Shown: one piece after another, positions 1-11,022 of the stretch
Numbering within the stretch: position 1 is the first letter of the stretch
Layout of the letters: each line of letters opens with the position of its first letter
Source: Agarophyton chilense
Lineage: Eukaryota > Rhodophyta > Florideophyceae > Gracilariales > Gracilariaceae
NCBI GenBank assembly: GCA_030374765.1
Contig: JARGXX010000001.1
Coordinates: 186,001-250,000 of the forward strand
Length of the DNA stretch: 64,000 bases
Direction of reading: 5' to 3'
Position numbers and translations under genes: made by a program
The notes under the pieces: model-generated
What the model saw: the letters and a program-made list of their open reading frames with translations, nothing else
What the model was told of the DNA's origin: nothing
The model's database searches: none

Positions 1-1745
1 AATGTTCTCCGACCTGAGAGGTCTCAATCAGATGAGTCGCTTGCCCATGAGGTGTGTGCCCGGCTGACCCGTCATCGATTGTGGATGCTCCTCCGATGCA
101 GAAGACTGACCGTTTCGGTATACCCTTCTTCCCTTTCAGTATGGAGGCTATAGTTCTCTTCCCCATTCGTAGCGTATTACCTAGCCCCTGCGCAAAGCGC
201 GCCACTACGATGTATCTCACCTTACGGCTTCCTCCAAGTTAACTTCATACCTGAGAGCTTATTAGTTTGTCAATATTATCAGCGTAAATTGACTTTAACC
301 TGGTGGTAGTAAAAACGGTACCGCATCGGAACTCAGTCGCCTGGAGCGAACGTGCGTATTGCACTTCGGTTTATCCTGCTCGTTGACGTTGTTTGAGCAC
401 CTCAGAGTGGGCCTCCTGAATCACCTCATCGGTGGCATAGGTTTCCAAGAATAAATTCACCACCTGTGGGTATGCAGTCAGCATTTCCGTCTGTTCATCA
501 TCCACCGCCATGGAATTGCCCTGTAAGCAGATGTGTAAAGTGTCACCAGCCTGAATTCTAAGGCAAAACTGATCTAAACACATCGCGGCCCATTCTGAAA
601 ACCCATACTGGTCACAAGCTATCTTGAATTTCTGAAGGTAGTGTATGATAGCGATGAGATCCTCTCCCGAATAACAGGAATCCGTCATCTAGAAACTAAG
701 CTTCCGGTGAGGCTTAGTTGTCTTCTGAGAAACCTCTTTGCTCTACTCGGAGTTCTTGTTCTCCAATCTATATTGGTGATAGTTGACCGCCTTTGTAAAA
801 AGGTCGTTCGACCGAACAATCACCTGTACGTCCAGATCGCTGTTGGAGTCTGATTCAGACGTGTTATACCGTTTGGTCTTACCCTTGCGGTTGTTTTTTC
901 CTTTTGCACGACGGGGATTATTCATGTGTTTCCTTGAACCTTTTCGCTTGACATCCGTTGACAAACCGGACTTGGTTTCCGAGCTCGAAGAGTCAGGGTC
1001 AAACCAGTGCCCTCTTTTTTTGGCCCTTTTAATATTCATCTTTTTCTTACCAGATGGGCGTCGGTGTCGCTCCTCTTCCGAGCTCGACAATCCATTATTA
1101 CCACCATCGTGTCCGCCAAGGGTTCCCTGCGCAGCTCTACCAACAGATTTCGCTTGGTAATAATACCCTGGGTCCTCAATCGCCGAAAGTTCTGCCCCTC
1201 TCCGAATTCGGTCGTGCGGCTTTTCAATGGTTTGCAAAATATAAAAATTGGTTTTAGGATTACGGAAAACACCATCAGGTTTTTGAAAAGCGGCTTATGC
1301 CTCCACCTGGACGGTGTTTGCCTTTCCCTCTACTTCGGGTGGGAAAAACCATGAATCCGCAAGGATGGCATCACCAATTGGTCAATTTGTCCTCTTCTAT
1401 CATTGTCGAGGTAATTGATGATGAATGACGGCACAAGGTCTATCACTTCCTGATAGGCTCCATCAACCACAACACGGGTAATGAAATCCATATCCAGACG
1501 GGGACCAGGGGATGTTTCCTTTTGACCAAAGTCATTGGCATGTCGGGCTTCTGTCGAGAGACTTTCTGTCTTTCGTCCTGCCTTATTGACCTGAATGGTT
1601 CTCGGCTTTGGATGAAGTTCTTCCGGCTTGTCCAAGATTGGTTGTGCAAGTCCCTCAGTGAAAGAAAACCACCAACTGGTGCACCAGGCGCCCTAGTAAA
1701 GCGCCTCGGGGCGTTTTTCGATGATTGGTCTGCTGTGGTATACAA
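1..1745 (-). pseudogene. gag remnant of a chromovirus-like retroelement (Element 0), cut by window start
   Basis: Minus-strand frames at 1745-1330, 1237-743, 688-371 and on to position 1 line up in order with the gag of Elements 1 and 2. They show an N-terminal helical region, a basic Ser/Lys-rich linker (KKKMNIKRAKKRGHW, with acidic Ser repeats), then the motif SNDLF..NYHQYRL, matching TNDLF..DYRNYRL of Element 1. A capsid-like stretch follows, with FLETYATDEVIQEA against ILETYATDGVIKDA. The match continues to the left edge (FRCGTVF; RFAQGLGNTLR). Frames change at least four times and stops occur, so it is dead. It is more diverged from Elements 1 and 2 than they are from each other, so it represents an older or sister family. 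The pol genes would lie left of the window. Confidence 0.72.
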
Positions 1746-1850
1746 ATTAGTCAGCAGTTGCTGTTTCAGTGATTACTTCACCAAACGGTACGAATTCAAC
1801 TCCAAATCCTCCCTTTCAATTCCAAACGTGGTTAACACCAATTTCTAAAC

Positions 1851-1860
1851 TGGGAGACCA
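1851..1860 (-). other. Primer-binding site of Element 0
   Basis: Read on the minus strand, TGGTCTCCCA lies three bases inside the proposed LTR end and just upstream of gag. The same TGGTCTCCC core follows the 5' LTR of Element 1, and a one-base variant follows that of Element 2. That is the expected place for a tRNA primer-binding site. The tRNA was not identified. Confidence 0.6.
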
Positions 1861-1863
1861 AAA

Positions 1864-2411
1864 TGTGGTAGAATCTAAAACAGGAGCAAGGGGTGTAAGA
1901 CATGTTGGTCTTAGAAAGCATCGAATGTACTGGACCTAGGAGACGGAAATTGAGGATACCGGTGAGGTATGGCGGCACCGGCCACTGAAGGGTGAAACGG
2001 GAATGGTAGACTCACTGAGACCACGTTGATAGAAGATGATTCATAGCGCACGCGGGTCCGAAAACCCGTAAGGACATTAGGCTTACCTTTACGGTGGACT
2101 GTAGGAACCGGAAGAGGTAAAAGTAGTCTAGTAGGTGCTTGTTTTTACAATAGTCACAGAGATGTTCATGCTTGATGAAGATATATCTCACCAGCCACCC
2201 AACCTACGGTGGTGCCTCTTTCCACATGGCCACGAAAAAGTGCACTTGAGATGCGCCTCTGTATTTTCTTTCTTTTATCTACATAATACTAAATTAGCGA
2301 AAAGCTAAGCTAACTTCTAACTAAACCACTCTAGTACATGGCGCTTGCCGGCAACCATCCAGGTTCCACCACGTGGCATAAATACCTCCTCGGGGTAGCC
2401 CACTGTACTAC
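1864..2411 (-). repeat. Probable 5' LTR of Element 0
   Basis: On the minus strand it begins TGTAGTACAGTGG and ends in CCACA, immediately before the primer-binding site and gag. A clearly related sequence in the same orientation lies at about 29978-30515. Both contain the hairpin CGGGT...ACCCG (2051-2066) and the block CCAACCTACGGTGGTG. Outer ends are set from the TG/CA dinucleotides and the second copy, and no target duplication can be tested because the other end is off the window. Confidence 0.5.
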
Positions 2412-3106
2412 AGTAAACTCGAATGATTTGCATTAGAAGTTTCCATTTGCGGGAACGCCACTTATAGATCGATTCATGGAGAGATCTTCGTCATACATTA
2501 CGAATTTGAAATAAAGAATATAGATCGTATAATATGGCTGCCTTGAAAGTGGAACCAAGCAGGCGCTCTCTAAAATTATACTTTTCTATCGCAGACGCTC
2601 TTGAACTTGAACTATATGATGGATAAGTTTAGCTGGAGCTCATTGCGGCGCTCTGTTATATATCAAACAAGTCCATAGGGTATCAACCCTACAAAAAGGC
2701 TGTAGTATCTAATGCAACATTGAATTCTATTGCGGTAAATCTATTGATGATACATAATATGTCATTCTTAGTGTGAAAACCCAATACTGAATGCCATAGC
2801 AGCAATCGGCAAAACAAACAATAACTCTGTCAGTTGTTGCATGAAATGCAGCATTTAATGTAAAGGACTAAGAAGCTTTTACCCACACTTACTGTGTCAA
2901 TTTAATGGCCTTGAAAGAAACGATAGCGAAATATGTCATGTCATGATGCCAGTTGACATTGAAGGTGTATAAATGAGAGCATTCACCATGCAAGAGATAA
3001 TGCCCCAGTAAATGGAAGTGGTGAACATGCAAACACAAGATCACTTACCTGGACTATTGTTACACGTCATCAATGCATAAAATGCATAAACTGCATAAAC
3101 TATAGC
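2412..3106. other. Non-coding, A+T-rich stretch
   Basis: No convincing reading frame. It ends with a short array of GCATAAA-type units (3075-3103). It may hold the leader or LTR of the old retroelement whose gag starts next to it, but no matching LTR is visible at the other end. Confidence 0.4.
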
Positions 3107-3633
3107 ATGTCGGATGTCGTAGTCATCCGACAACGGACCGAGGTCGCTACAAGTCGACCGAGACCCGACTCCGACAGACCTCAGTACCCGCCTAAAGATC
3201 ATTTTCAGTTAAGGGTCCAGTGCAAACTCCGTCCATTACACCCATTCTCCCGCCATTGTCCTGGCTTTTCTAAAACTTGTATGAGACAAATGTAAAATGG
3301 AACCCAAAAGAGTATTCCAAATCAATAGACCCATGGAAATCGTTTCATGATAAGCTCACTGACTCCAGATTCATTATGGCCATCGCCTTGCTGAGCGGCA
3401 TAATGCCTCAATCCCAGTTGTACGGACGCACCCGATACATTTTCTCTTCGATAGCTAATGAAATGGTTGCTTCCGATGACGGTGTCAAAAAAATCGTCAA
3501 AGCTATCTATAAACCTGATTCATTTTCTGTAGTCAGTGAGATCTACATTAACTTTGTCAGACAACTGCAAGTTAAGCGTGGTACAAATGAATCGTTCGAG
3601 AACTTTGAGTTTTGCTTTGACGCTAAAGCGACC
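3107..3633 (+). pseudogene. 5' half of an old retroelement gag, interrupted by Element 1
   Basis: Two overlapping frames (3107-3295 and 3277-3633) give a gag-like product: WKSFHDKL, a helical stretch, SVVSEIYINFVRQL, KRGTNESFENFE and FDAKAT. The Element 1 LTR starts inside the codons after FDAKAT. After the 3' LTR at 12603 the same gene resumes (NANSGSTKLREGQTAF, VKYEVILSVLRQC). The layout resembles zinc-knuckle-poor gag proteins of copia-like elements, but the assignment rests on general resemblance. A frameshift near 3277 and a stop just after the insertion point show that it was already decaying or decayed later. Confidence 0.55.
3629..3633 (+). repeat. Target-site duplication CGACC, left copy (Element 1)
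   Basis: CGACC directly precedes the 5' LTR and is repeated exactly after the 3' LTR at 12598-12602. Five bases is the usual Ty3/gypsy duplication length. Confidence 0.88.
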
Positions 3634-4079
3634 TGTGAAGGAGCGACGATAACGGTTGAGCCCTGTAAGCCACCCGGCCTTGAGATATCTTACAGGCGAC
3701 ATGTGAACCGGTCGACCTCAGGTGGACTCATGGAGATTATTATTATTTTTAATTAGTGTAATAGCTTAGCATTACAGTGCCAGGGAGATCCCAGCGCCTC
3801 GCCAGTACTATTTTCTTGGCTCGAGTGACGCTTCTCCCTTAGAGTACGGTAGGCACCGTTAGGATACTAAATAACACCCTTTGGTATATTAGTTCCACGC
3901 TTTGGTCTTCGAGCCATCAGTTCCGTAGCTCCAACCTGTAGGACTACGCAGTAAAGGCCAGCACATTGCACCAAGTACTCTGGGAGTGCCGCCGTCAAGG
4001 ATTCGAACCTTAGCACCCGCTCTACCACGCTACCACCGGTCCAGACCCGTACACTGACTTAACCCGTCATTGCGTTACA
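3634..4079 (+). repeat. 5' LTR of Element 1 (446 bp)
   Basis: Starts TGTGAAGGAG and ends GCGTTACA. It aligns along its length with the LTRs at 12060-12597, 36303-36749 and 48993-49433. A TATA-like TATATT sits at 3895-3900, conserved in the other copies. The antisense A-box/B-box pair is described separately. Confidence 0.93.
3999..4027 (-). promoter_or_regulatory. tRNA-like A-box/B-box pair inside the LTR
   Basis: On the minus strand TGGTAGAGCGGG (4027-4016) fits the RNA polymerase III A-box consensus TRGYNNARNNGG at every position, and GGTTCGAATCC (4009-3999) fits the B-box GGTTCGANTCC at every position. The B-box sits in a T-arm-like hairpin (AAGG, loop TTCGAAT, CCTT). Only six bases separate the boxes, against about 30 or more in a real tRNA, so the anticodon arm is missing. 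Whether it drives transcription is unknown. The close spacing argues against a normal type 2 promoter. Confidence 0.6.
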
Positions 4080-4082
4080 TTT

Positions 4083-4098
4083 TGGTCTCCCAACTTAG
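4083..4098 (+). other. Primer-binding site of Element 1
   Basis: TGGTCTCCCAACTTAG lies three bases after the 5' LTR and starts with TGG, the complement of tRNA CCA. It is conserved in Element 2 (36752) and Element 0 (1860). The primer tRNA was not identified. Confidence 0.75.
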
Positions 4099-4204
4099 AA
4101 TTCTCTAGGAATAATTGAACGGACCACTCGAACGAATAATTATTCGGATTCTAACCTTTGGTTTAATTCGCCAACGGACCAGAAGTACAAAAGCCACCGC
4201 CATT

Positions 4205-6542
4205 ATGGATGCAGGAAACACACCCAGCCGACCCGACCATGGGACTCCCCTGGCAGAAACAGCTGCCACTGCAACGCGGACGATGTCGCCTGAACCTTAT
4301 GTTGATAATGTTAGCGACAGTAGGAGCACGAGAAGCCAGCCGCAAGGAGTAGTAACTCCCATCGACGACCCTGAAAGGATTCGCCGAGAACCCACGGTAG
4401 CAGCGCGTTTACGAGAACTTCTCACAAGGGCCACCTCTAGGCCAGGAACACCACAAGGAGAACCCCGTAAGACCGAAGGAATTAGAAAGAGTATTCCCGC
4501 CGGGCTTGCCGACCTTCTCTGGCCCCGTCACCGTGAGCTCTGCTCATCCCATGTGGATTCCATTGTGGACATGCGACTCGCCACGGCGATCGCTGCCCAT
4601 ACGGATTACCTTTTTACGCGAATCGTCCCCAAGGTCATGGAGTCTGAGCTATTCTTAGACTCCCTCATTCAAGCCGTTCAAGGAGCAGTCACCAGCCAGT
4701 CAGGAAACACGGTCCCTAGGACCACTTCACAAGTCAACCATCCGGAGTCCATATGGCAACCCCTTACCGAATCCCTAGAAGCGGAGGCGTTATCCGCCCC
4801 TCGCCGGGAATACCATCAGAAAAACCCAATGGTGGGACAATCTAGGAGCAGAAATATAGCTCTGCGTCTAGATGAGAGACAGGTTGCCCATCAAAAGAAT
4901 CCAAGGGAGGGACAAGCGAAGAGCAGAAGAGAAGCTCCGCGTCTAGAAGAGGGACCGCTTGCCCCAGTCGACGGATCAAATGAGGTACAGCGACCTAAGG
5001 CCTCCATCGGATCTGATACAGAGATCGATCCTTTAGGTCCCTACTCCGCTGGAAAGAAAAGCAGCAACCGCAGGAGAAAGAATAAAAGAAGTAGCGAAAG
5101 AAGAGACCATTCGGAGACGAGTGATTCCGAATCGGCCTCGACCTAAACGACCGACTCGGAAGTGGATGAGGCTGCCGTTCGAGGCCTCAGAACACTGACA
5201 ACGACAAACGACCTTTTCTTTAAGGTTCTAGACTACCGGAATTACCGGCTAGCCGACAGGTCCGCGAAATATTCTGGTTCGGTGGCTCGCAGAGTCACCA
5301 AATGGGCCAAACGGTGCAATTAACCATTAAGGACAAGTTCTCGGGTTCCGATCCAATTGCTGTCCTTATGTTTCTCAGTTTGTTCCGTACGGCCTGCAAT
5401 CAGAGTGGTGTCCACGAGGGCGCCACTCTGTACCTTTTACAATTCTTCCTTACAGGACAGGCGCGTGACCGGGCGGTCTCGAAGATATCTAGCACAACTG
5501 ACCTCGTGGATGCTCAAGACCATGAGCTCCTCAGGTCATACCTTCAGGTTGTTCATTACATCTTGGAAACTTACGCCACGGATGGTGTTATAAAAGATGC
5601 CCGCTAAAAAGTAATATTTTTTAGGCAGAGCTCCAACATGACCGAATCGGCTTTCGCAGACGACCTATGGAAGAAGGCTTTTCGATGTGGAAGGTGTTCT
5701 TCGAAGAACGGCTTAAACGCCACTTCATCAGGGGATTGCTCCCTGCCATTCGGACGCATGTCCGCAATTACCACACGGAAAGCCCGCAATACTCCTTCCA
5801 AATGCTCGTTACTTACGCCGAGGGTTATGGAAAAGCCTATAGGACCTCCAGGCGCAACGCTGATATAGCCAGAGGACACGCAACTCCATTGCGTCAACCC
5901 AACCAAGATTTGGTTAGCTCCACGGAGTCGGACATGGATGTTTCCATCAATTACGCTGAATCGGGAGACGTCCTAGCCGTCAATTTCAGTGCTCCTCCAT
6001 CCGGGCCCCCATCATATACCTCCCAGGGAACGGCAGCGACCACTGGACCACCCACACCCCAGTATTCTCCCTTCCTGCCCCGAAAGGACGTTTTCGTTCG
6101 CTCCCCAAGATCTTGCTTCCCTTACCTGTCAGTTACCCAATCTTGTGACTGTACGAGGTATCTGCCTGAAGACGCACGTAAAACCCTCCTAGCCCTAAGG
6201 GAAGAGAATTAACGGGTGCAGAGATCCGAAAGAATGTATAACAGGTCACAGCAACGAACCACAGGGACCCCTGGAAGCTCACGCTATTCCACGCCTCCGG
6301 ATACTCTGATCAAAACTTCGCAGGTTCACGCCACTGGAAATCCTACGGATGACCCCGTGGAAGAATTTTATTCTCAGGAAGAAACGAAAACCCCATCGAA
6401 AAACTTCTGGAGGATCGATTCGAGGCAAATCCTCCCTCTTCAAGCCCCTGCCTCAACAAATTGGACGGTCATGAGCCAGAGAGCTCCTTACGTCCCAATA
6501 CGAACCACCCACAATAGACCACTCAGGATGATCCACAATTGA
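4205..6542 (+). pseudogene. Element 1 gag
   Basis: The first in-frame ATG is at 4205 (MDAGNTP). The N-terminal third is Pro/Thr/Arg-rich, followed by a helical block near 4480-4700 (LRELC...DSIVDMRLATAIAAHTDY). A basic/acidic linker comes next (SSNRRRKNKRSSERRDH) and a TAA at 5144-5146. In the same frame TNDLFFKVLDYRNYRL continues to about 5320, where a 1-bp deletion relative to Element 2 breaks the frame. The capsid-like part runs 5302-5604, then shifts frame at about 5690 into a 182-codon stretch ending at 6212 and a Pro-rich tail to 6542. No CCHC zinc knuckle is visible. The stop at 5146, the stop at 6212 and the frameshift near 5690 are shared with Element 2. Confidence 0.8.
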
Positions 6543-7372
6543 AACTCAGTAACGACCCCGTCTGTATTCTAAGGAAAGAGAACTATAAAGTTCGAGTAAC
6601 CGTAGGAATCCGTTCCAACAACTCTCGAGTGACCACAGCTGTATTTGACACAGGCGCTGGTCTCAACGTGGTCCATCCTAAGCTGCTCCCACTGGGGTGG
6701 CAAGATTTCGTTCCGGTAAGGAAGACCCCAATGATTACCGATGCATCACGTAGACTAATGGACATTAAAAAGATAGTACCACTTCACCTCCATTTAGGAC
6801 AATTCGAAGTCCGCACGTTGTTTCTCGTATGTCCTAACTTGCGCGCTGAGGCAATCCTAGGGAACACCTTTATCGATCGATACATTTAAGCCATTTATCC
6901 AGGCCTCAAAAAAGTCGCGTTCTACCGCGCACCTTTCATCTGCACAACCGGTCCCGGCCCAGGGCCAGAAGCTAACCGCTAACGAGCGATTGTCTCCGAA
7001 AACACGAAGTCCAATAAGGTTCGCCTGTCAAAGGCCATAACGATACCCCCGATGACCCAAATTGCTGTATCGGTCCATTCCCAGTCTTCAGGTCTCGTAA
7101 CGATTCAGAACCACCCAAAACAGTTCTGAAGCAGCTTACCTTGATGTCCAATGGAGTAATGGACATCCACCCCAACAGGTCCTTTTTGGTCAAAATCAGC
7201 AACTTCCGAGATAAACCAGCGCGGTTACCTAAAGGTACAGTGATTGGTATCACTCTATCCGCACCCGTGGCCATTATAGAGTTCGAAATGGATAACATTG
7301 GGACGCCAATTCCCAACGAGGACGTCGACTCTTGGGAGGAGACCGTCGCCATCGGCGAATAATTCGAATCCT
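6539..7372 (+). pseudogene. Element 1 retropepsin and protease-RT linker
   Basis: The retropepsin active site reads VFDTGAGLNVV (DTG, near 6645-6680). The flap-to-C-terminal region ends AEAILGNTFIDRYI, where ILG-N-FID is the usual second signature. TAA follows at 6887. The linker continues (YPGLKKVAFY) with another TAA near 6980 and a frameshift near 7125, then an open stretch (ASNGV-like MSNGVMDIHPN, RLPKGTVIGI) to 7362. These breaks are the same in Element 2. Protease cleaves Gag-Pol during particle maturation. This copy cannot give a full polyprotein without recoding. Confidence 0.82.
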
Positions 7373-8946
7373 ATGGACCCCAGGTACTTGATCTCCTCAG
7401 GGATTACCAGGCGATGTGTTCAGGTAGATTGGGCACATTCAGAGCCACTACACATCGCATTGACCTCCAGGATGATGCTAGACCACAGTTACAGCACCCA
7501 TACCGTACCGGCCTTAGGGTAAGGAAATTGTCGCCGACCAGATGGACAAGATGCGCAAAGCTCAAGTCATAGAGCCGCCGCCACCAAACTAATCCGAATC
7601 GGCAAGTCCCCTTGTCCTCGCGGCGAAGAAAGATGGCTCCGTCAGGTTCTGTATCGACTACAGGAAGCTGAACGCAGTAACCAAGAGGGGCTCAGACCCG
7701 ATACCCTACATGGATAACTATCTGGATTCCTTAGGAGAAACTGTCGTATTTACCACACTGGACGCTAACTCCGTATACTGGCAAATCCCTTTGGTCGAAG
7801 ATGCGAGAGCGCTGACAACCTTTACCACCAATGAAATTCTGTTCAGATTTACTCGCACGCCCTTTTGTTTGAAGAACGCACCAGCCACTTTCCAACGGGT
7901 AGTGGACACTATACTGTCCAGAGTCAAATGGAAGTTCGCCTTGGTCTATTGGGATGACGTTATAGTCTTCTCACGGACCGTAAAAGAACTCCGTCGCCAC
8001 GTGAAGAAGGGGCTAACAATCCTACAGGACGCTGGAGTAACACTGAAACTCCGTAAGTTCGCTTTCTCTCAGGCCTCAGTGGACTATCTCGGTCACTTCG
8101 GCCTCTCAGGAAAGCTAAAAGTGGCCACACGGACAACGAATGCGATTCGCCAGGCTAAGCCTCCTAGGACTCATACGGAACTACGAATCCTTCGTGGGAT
8201 TGTGCAACCTTTACCGACGGTTTGTCCCAGAGTTTGCCAAGATCTCAGTCCCTCTTAACGCGATGCTGAGGAAGGGAATACTTTCGAAGTTCGAAGCCCT
8301 TACGGACGACCAGTACGAGGCATTTCAGACCCTAAAGGATAAATTTCTGAACCCATCCATGTTGGCATTATCAAAGCCCAATAGGCCTTTCGGCCTGGAC
8401 ACATATGCCTCTGATGTGCAAGTGGGTGATGCACTGCTAGAGGAACAGGGGTCACCGAAGGAATATCGCCCTATTGGCTAATGGAGCAGAACGCTCACCA
8501 GCGCGGAGCGAAACTACAGTACAACCGAAAAGGAATGTATAGCCGTCGTATGGTCCGTATTGACGCTCTGTCCGTACCTCGAGGGAACCAAGTGTACCAG
8601 TAGGAGAGACCAAGATTCACTCCGCTGGTTACTAAATATGACCGATGCTTCGAGTCGCCTGGCTAGGTGGCGCCTCAGGCTGTCAAAATATGACTACGAA
8701 ATAACCCATAGGCCAGGCATCAAGCACCAGGCAGCAGATGCCCTGTCGCGAATCATTGTCGACGGAACTGATGACACTCCATTAGACGACCTACTTCCCA
8801 CCCCCTTTACAGACGATGGACCACAGGACTATATAGAAACAGATGACCTTATGGGTAAGGTGCAATCGGAGGATCCTCAGGTAAAGAAGAACGAAGAATA
8901 CCTATTAGACTGGGAGACAGTACCGCCCATTTTGGCACCACCTTAA
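7373..8946 (+). pseudogene. Element 1 reverse transcriptase and RNase H
   Basis: RT motifs in order: PLVLAAKKDGSVRFCIDYRKLN (7600-7670), TTLDANSVYWQIPL with the first catalytic Asp (7755), FCLKNAPATFQR (7865), VYWDDVIVFS with the catalytic Asp pair (7947) and YLGH (8085). The box is YWDD, where most gypsy RTs have a small or aliphatic second residue. A 1-bp insertion near 8190 shifts the frame into SFVGLCNLYRRFVPEF. RNase H has the Asp in LDTYASD, Glu in TTEKECIAVVW and Asp in DQDSLRWLL, ending QAADALSR (8750). A TAA at 8479 between IG and WSRTL is shared with Element 2. A private TAA closes this frame at 8944. Confidence 0.88.
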
Positions 8947-10180
8947 GCTAAGGCGATAGCCCTGGAGGAAAAAGAACTCCACCCTATAACTATTGAGGAC
9001 CTCCTACATGCGCAGGTCGAGGACTAGTACTACAAGGAAACAGCCCAATTGGTAGGAACTCCAGGATGCCTGTTAGATTACGACCGATTTGGACTACTAT
9101 GTTGCCGCTCACCGCTGGGTGGCGCACTCCAAAGGGTAATACCAATTTCGCTAAGGGCGCGATTCCTACACCTCGCCCATTTCCCCCGCTTGGCTGGTCA
9201 TCCTGGAGGCCGACGAATGTACCAGACCCTAAGGAAGTTCTTCTACTGGCCACTAATGACGCAGGACCTATAGCAAACCGCACGGAACTGTGCATCGTTC
9301 GCACAGATCTGAGGGTCTCGTGCCAACCATCAGGCCAAATTGAAGCCCTTCCCGGCCGCAGGTCCGATGGAATTTGTCGCAATGGATAAAATTGGGCCTT
9401 TGTTTAAGTCGTCCCATGGAAAAGGGTTTGTTTTGGTAATAACCGATAGTTTCACCAAACATACCCGAGCCCTACCCCTAGGAAAGACAACAGCCACGGA
9501 TTTAGCCACGGCGTTCTTGTCCCACTGGGCACATATATATGGCATGTCATTCTACCTACTTACGGATAACGGCAGCCAGTTTGTATCCAAATTCTTCTCG
9601 CATGTCTGTTCTACTTTCGGTATCAAACATGTGACCACCACGGCGTACCACCCGCAAACCAATGGCCAAGGCGAATGCGTCAACCGCACCCTTCTGGACC
9701 GATTAGCACACTACGTTTCGGAGCACCAATTGGACTGGGACGACTACGTTGAGCCACTGGTTTATGCCTACAACATGCAGGTGCACGTTTTCAAGGGGAC
9801 AACGCCTTTCGACTTAACGCTGACGAAAGCGCCGCCGCCGATAGCTGTTGACCTTAAGGAGTCTATCAAATCCCAGGACATAACCGAAGGGATGACTTCT
9901 ACCCGGGCGAAGCGCTACTCGCGCCCACGCATTGACCACATCCTTACATCGGCCGGAACTGTACTAACTAAAGCCCAACGGCGCTACAAGATCAATTTCG
10001 ACGAAGCCGTTTGGAACACACCGACCATTGGGATAGGAGACCGGTTTACCTGGACCGGCCACCGAAGGACAGTGAAGACCTCGAGGACACTACGCGAAAG
10101 CTCTTACCCCACTCTACGAGACCATACAAAGACCTTAAGGCCAATGAACACACCATCACGTTACTCATTGACGGCCTAGA
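8947..10180 (+). pseudogene. Element 1 integrase
   Basis: The zinc-binding domain reads HLAHFPRLAGHPG...NCASF, so the His pair and first Cys are kept but the last Cys is lost (Element 2 keeps NCAWC). The catalytic core keeps Asp in AMDKIGP (9380), Asp in LTDNGSQF (9565) and Glu in GQGECVNRT (9680). This is a complete D,D-35-E triad although the upstream frame is broken by private stops near 9025 and 9270. After the core come the GPY-like region and a shift at about 10011 into the frame that carries the chromodomain. Confidence 0.88.
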
Positions 10181-10850
10181 GGACACCGTATCTATTGACC
10201 GCGTGACACGAGCTCCCAGTTCCTCCAGACCACCAAAGTACCAGCCCCCTGACCCAACGGAAGCACCACGACCTCAGGTCGACTATCAAGTCGCCACACC
10301 CCCTAAGGCAGTTCCCGAGGACTCGACTAGCCCCACGGACACAATGGTCAATGCCAACTACTATGACCCATCGCTCTCAACCGACTCCGATGGATTTGCC
10401 CCTCTGGACCACACTCTCCTTCCGGAGGATGAACATCAACCGGAATATATGATTGAGCTCATCGTCTCCATCGGTCCGGGAGAAGATGGAACTATGCGCA
10501 AGCGCGTCCGTTGGTTCGACTACACACCTGAGGAAGATACTTGGCAAAAGCCTCAAACAATTCCGGCTAATTCTATCGCCCACTATTGGCGCAGAATCAA
10601 GCACTCGGGGCGCCGCCTTCAGAAGGGGACAACCTTTGGTCCGAAAAATTCAACCATTGGTCCCTACAATCCCAAACCGCCTCCCAAACCGCCTCCCAAA
10701 CCGCCTCCCAAACCGCCTCCCAAACCGCCTCCCAAACCGCCTCCCACACCGCCTCCCAAACCGCCTCTAGACATGACAATTCGCTGGAGCACGACGGTTC
10801 GTCGTAGCTCCCGCATCAGGGAACAAGGTCAGCCCTCCGGAGACACCTGA
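10181..10850 (+). pseudogene. Element 1 chromodomain and C-terminal tail
   Basis: Within the 280-codon frame 10011-10850, residues about 145-195 (10442-10590) form a chromodomain: EYMIELIVS, KRVRWFDYTPEEDTW, IPANSIAHYW. Chromodomains at the integrase C-terminus define chromoviruses and direct insertion to methylated-histone chromatin. The fit to the cage aromatics is partial, and Element 2 has the more usual YRVRWFGY. A Pro-Lys repeat follows, then a short basic end. Confidence 0.85.
10671..10766 (+). repeat. Eight 12-bp tandem units coding Pro-Pro-Lys-Pro
   Basis: CCCAAACCGCCT is repeated eight times (the seventh unit is CCCACACCGCCT), downstream of the chromodomain. Element 2 has a single unit at the matching place, so the array expanded in this lineage. 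Long open frames on both strands across it are repeat artefacts. Confidence 0.93.
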
Positions 10851-11022
10851 GGAAGACCCAAGACGCTTTGAAGATTGGACGCCGTCCCGGGGCACGCACG
10901 TTTGAGTTACAAAAACGACCTTGAGAAAGCACAAGCATTAATATATTTGACAACTAAGAGTGGTAAAACAGCTCTCACCATAACCTTAAGGTTTACAGAA
11001 GCGCTCGGAACACCAACAGGAC

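Noticed and set aside
10453-10807. Several long overlapping frames on both strands around the Pro-Lys array
   Set aside because: A 12-bp repeat keeps all frames open. Only the frame carrying the chromodomain has family motifs.
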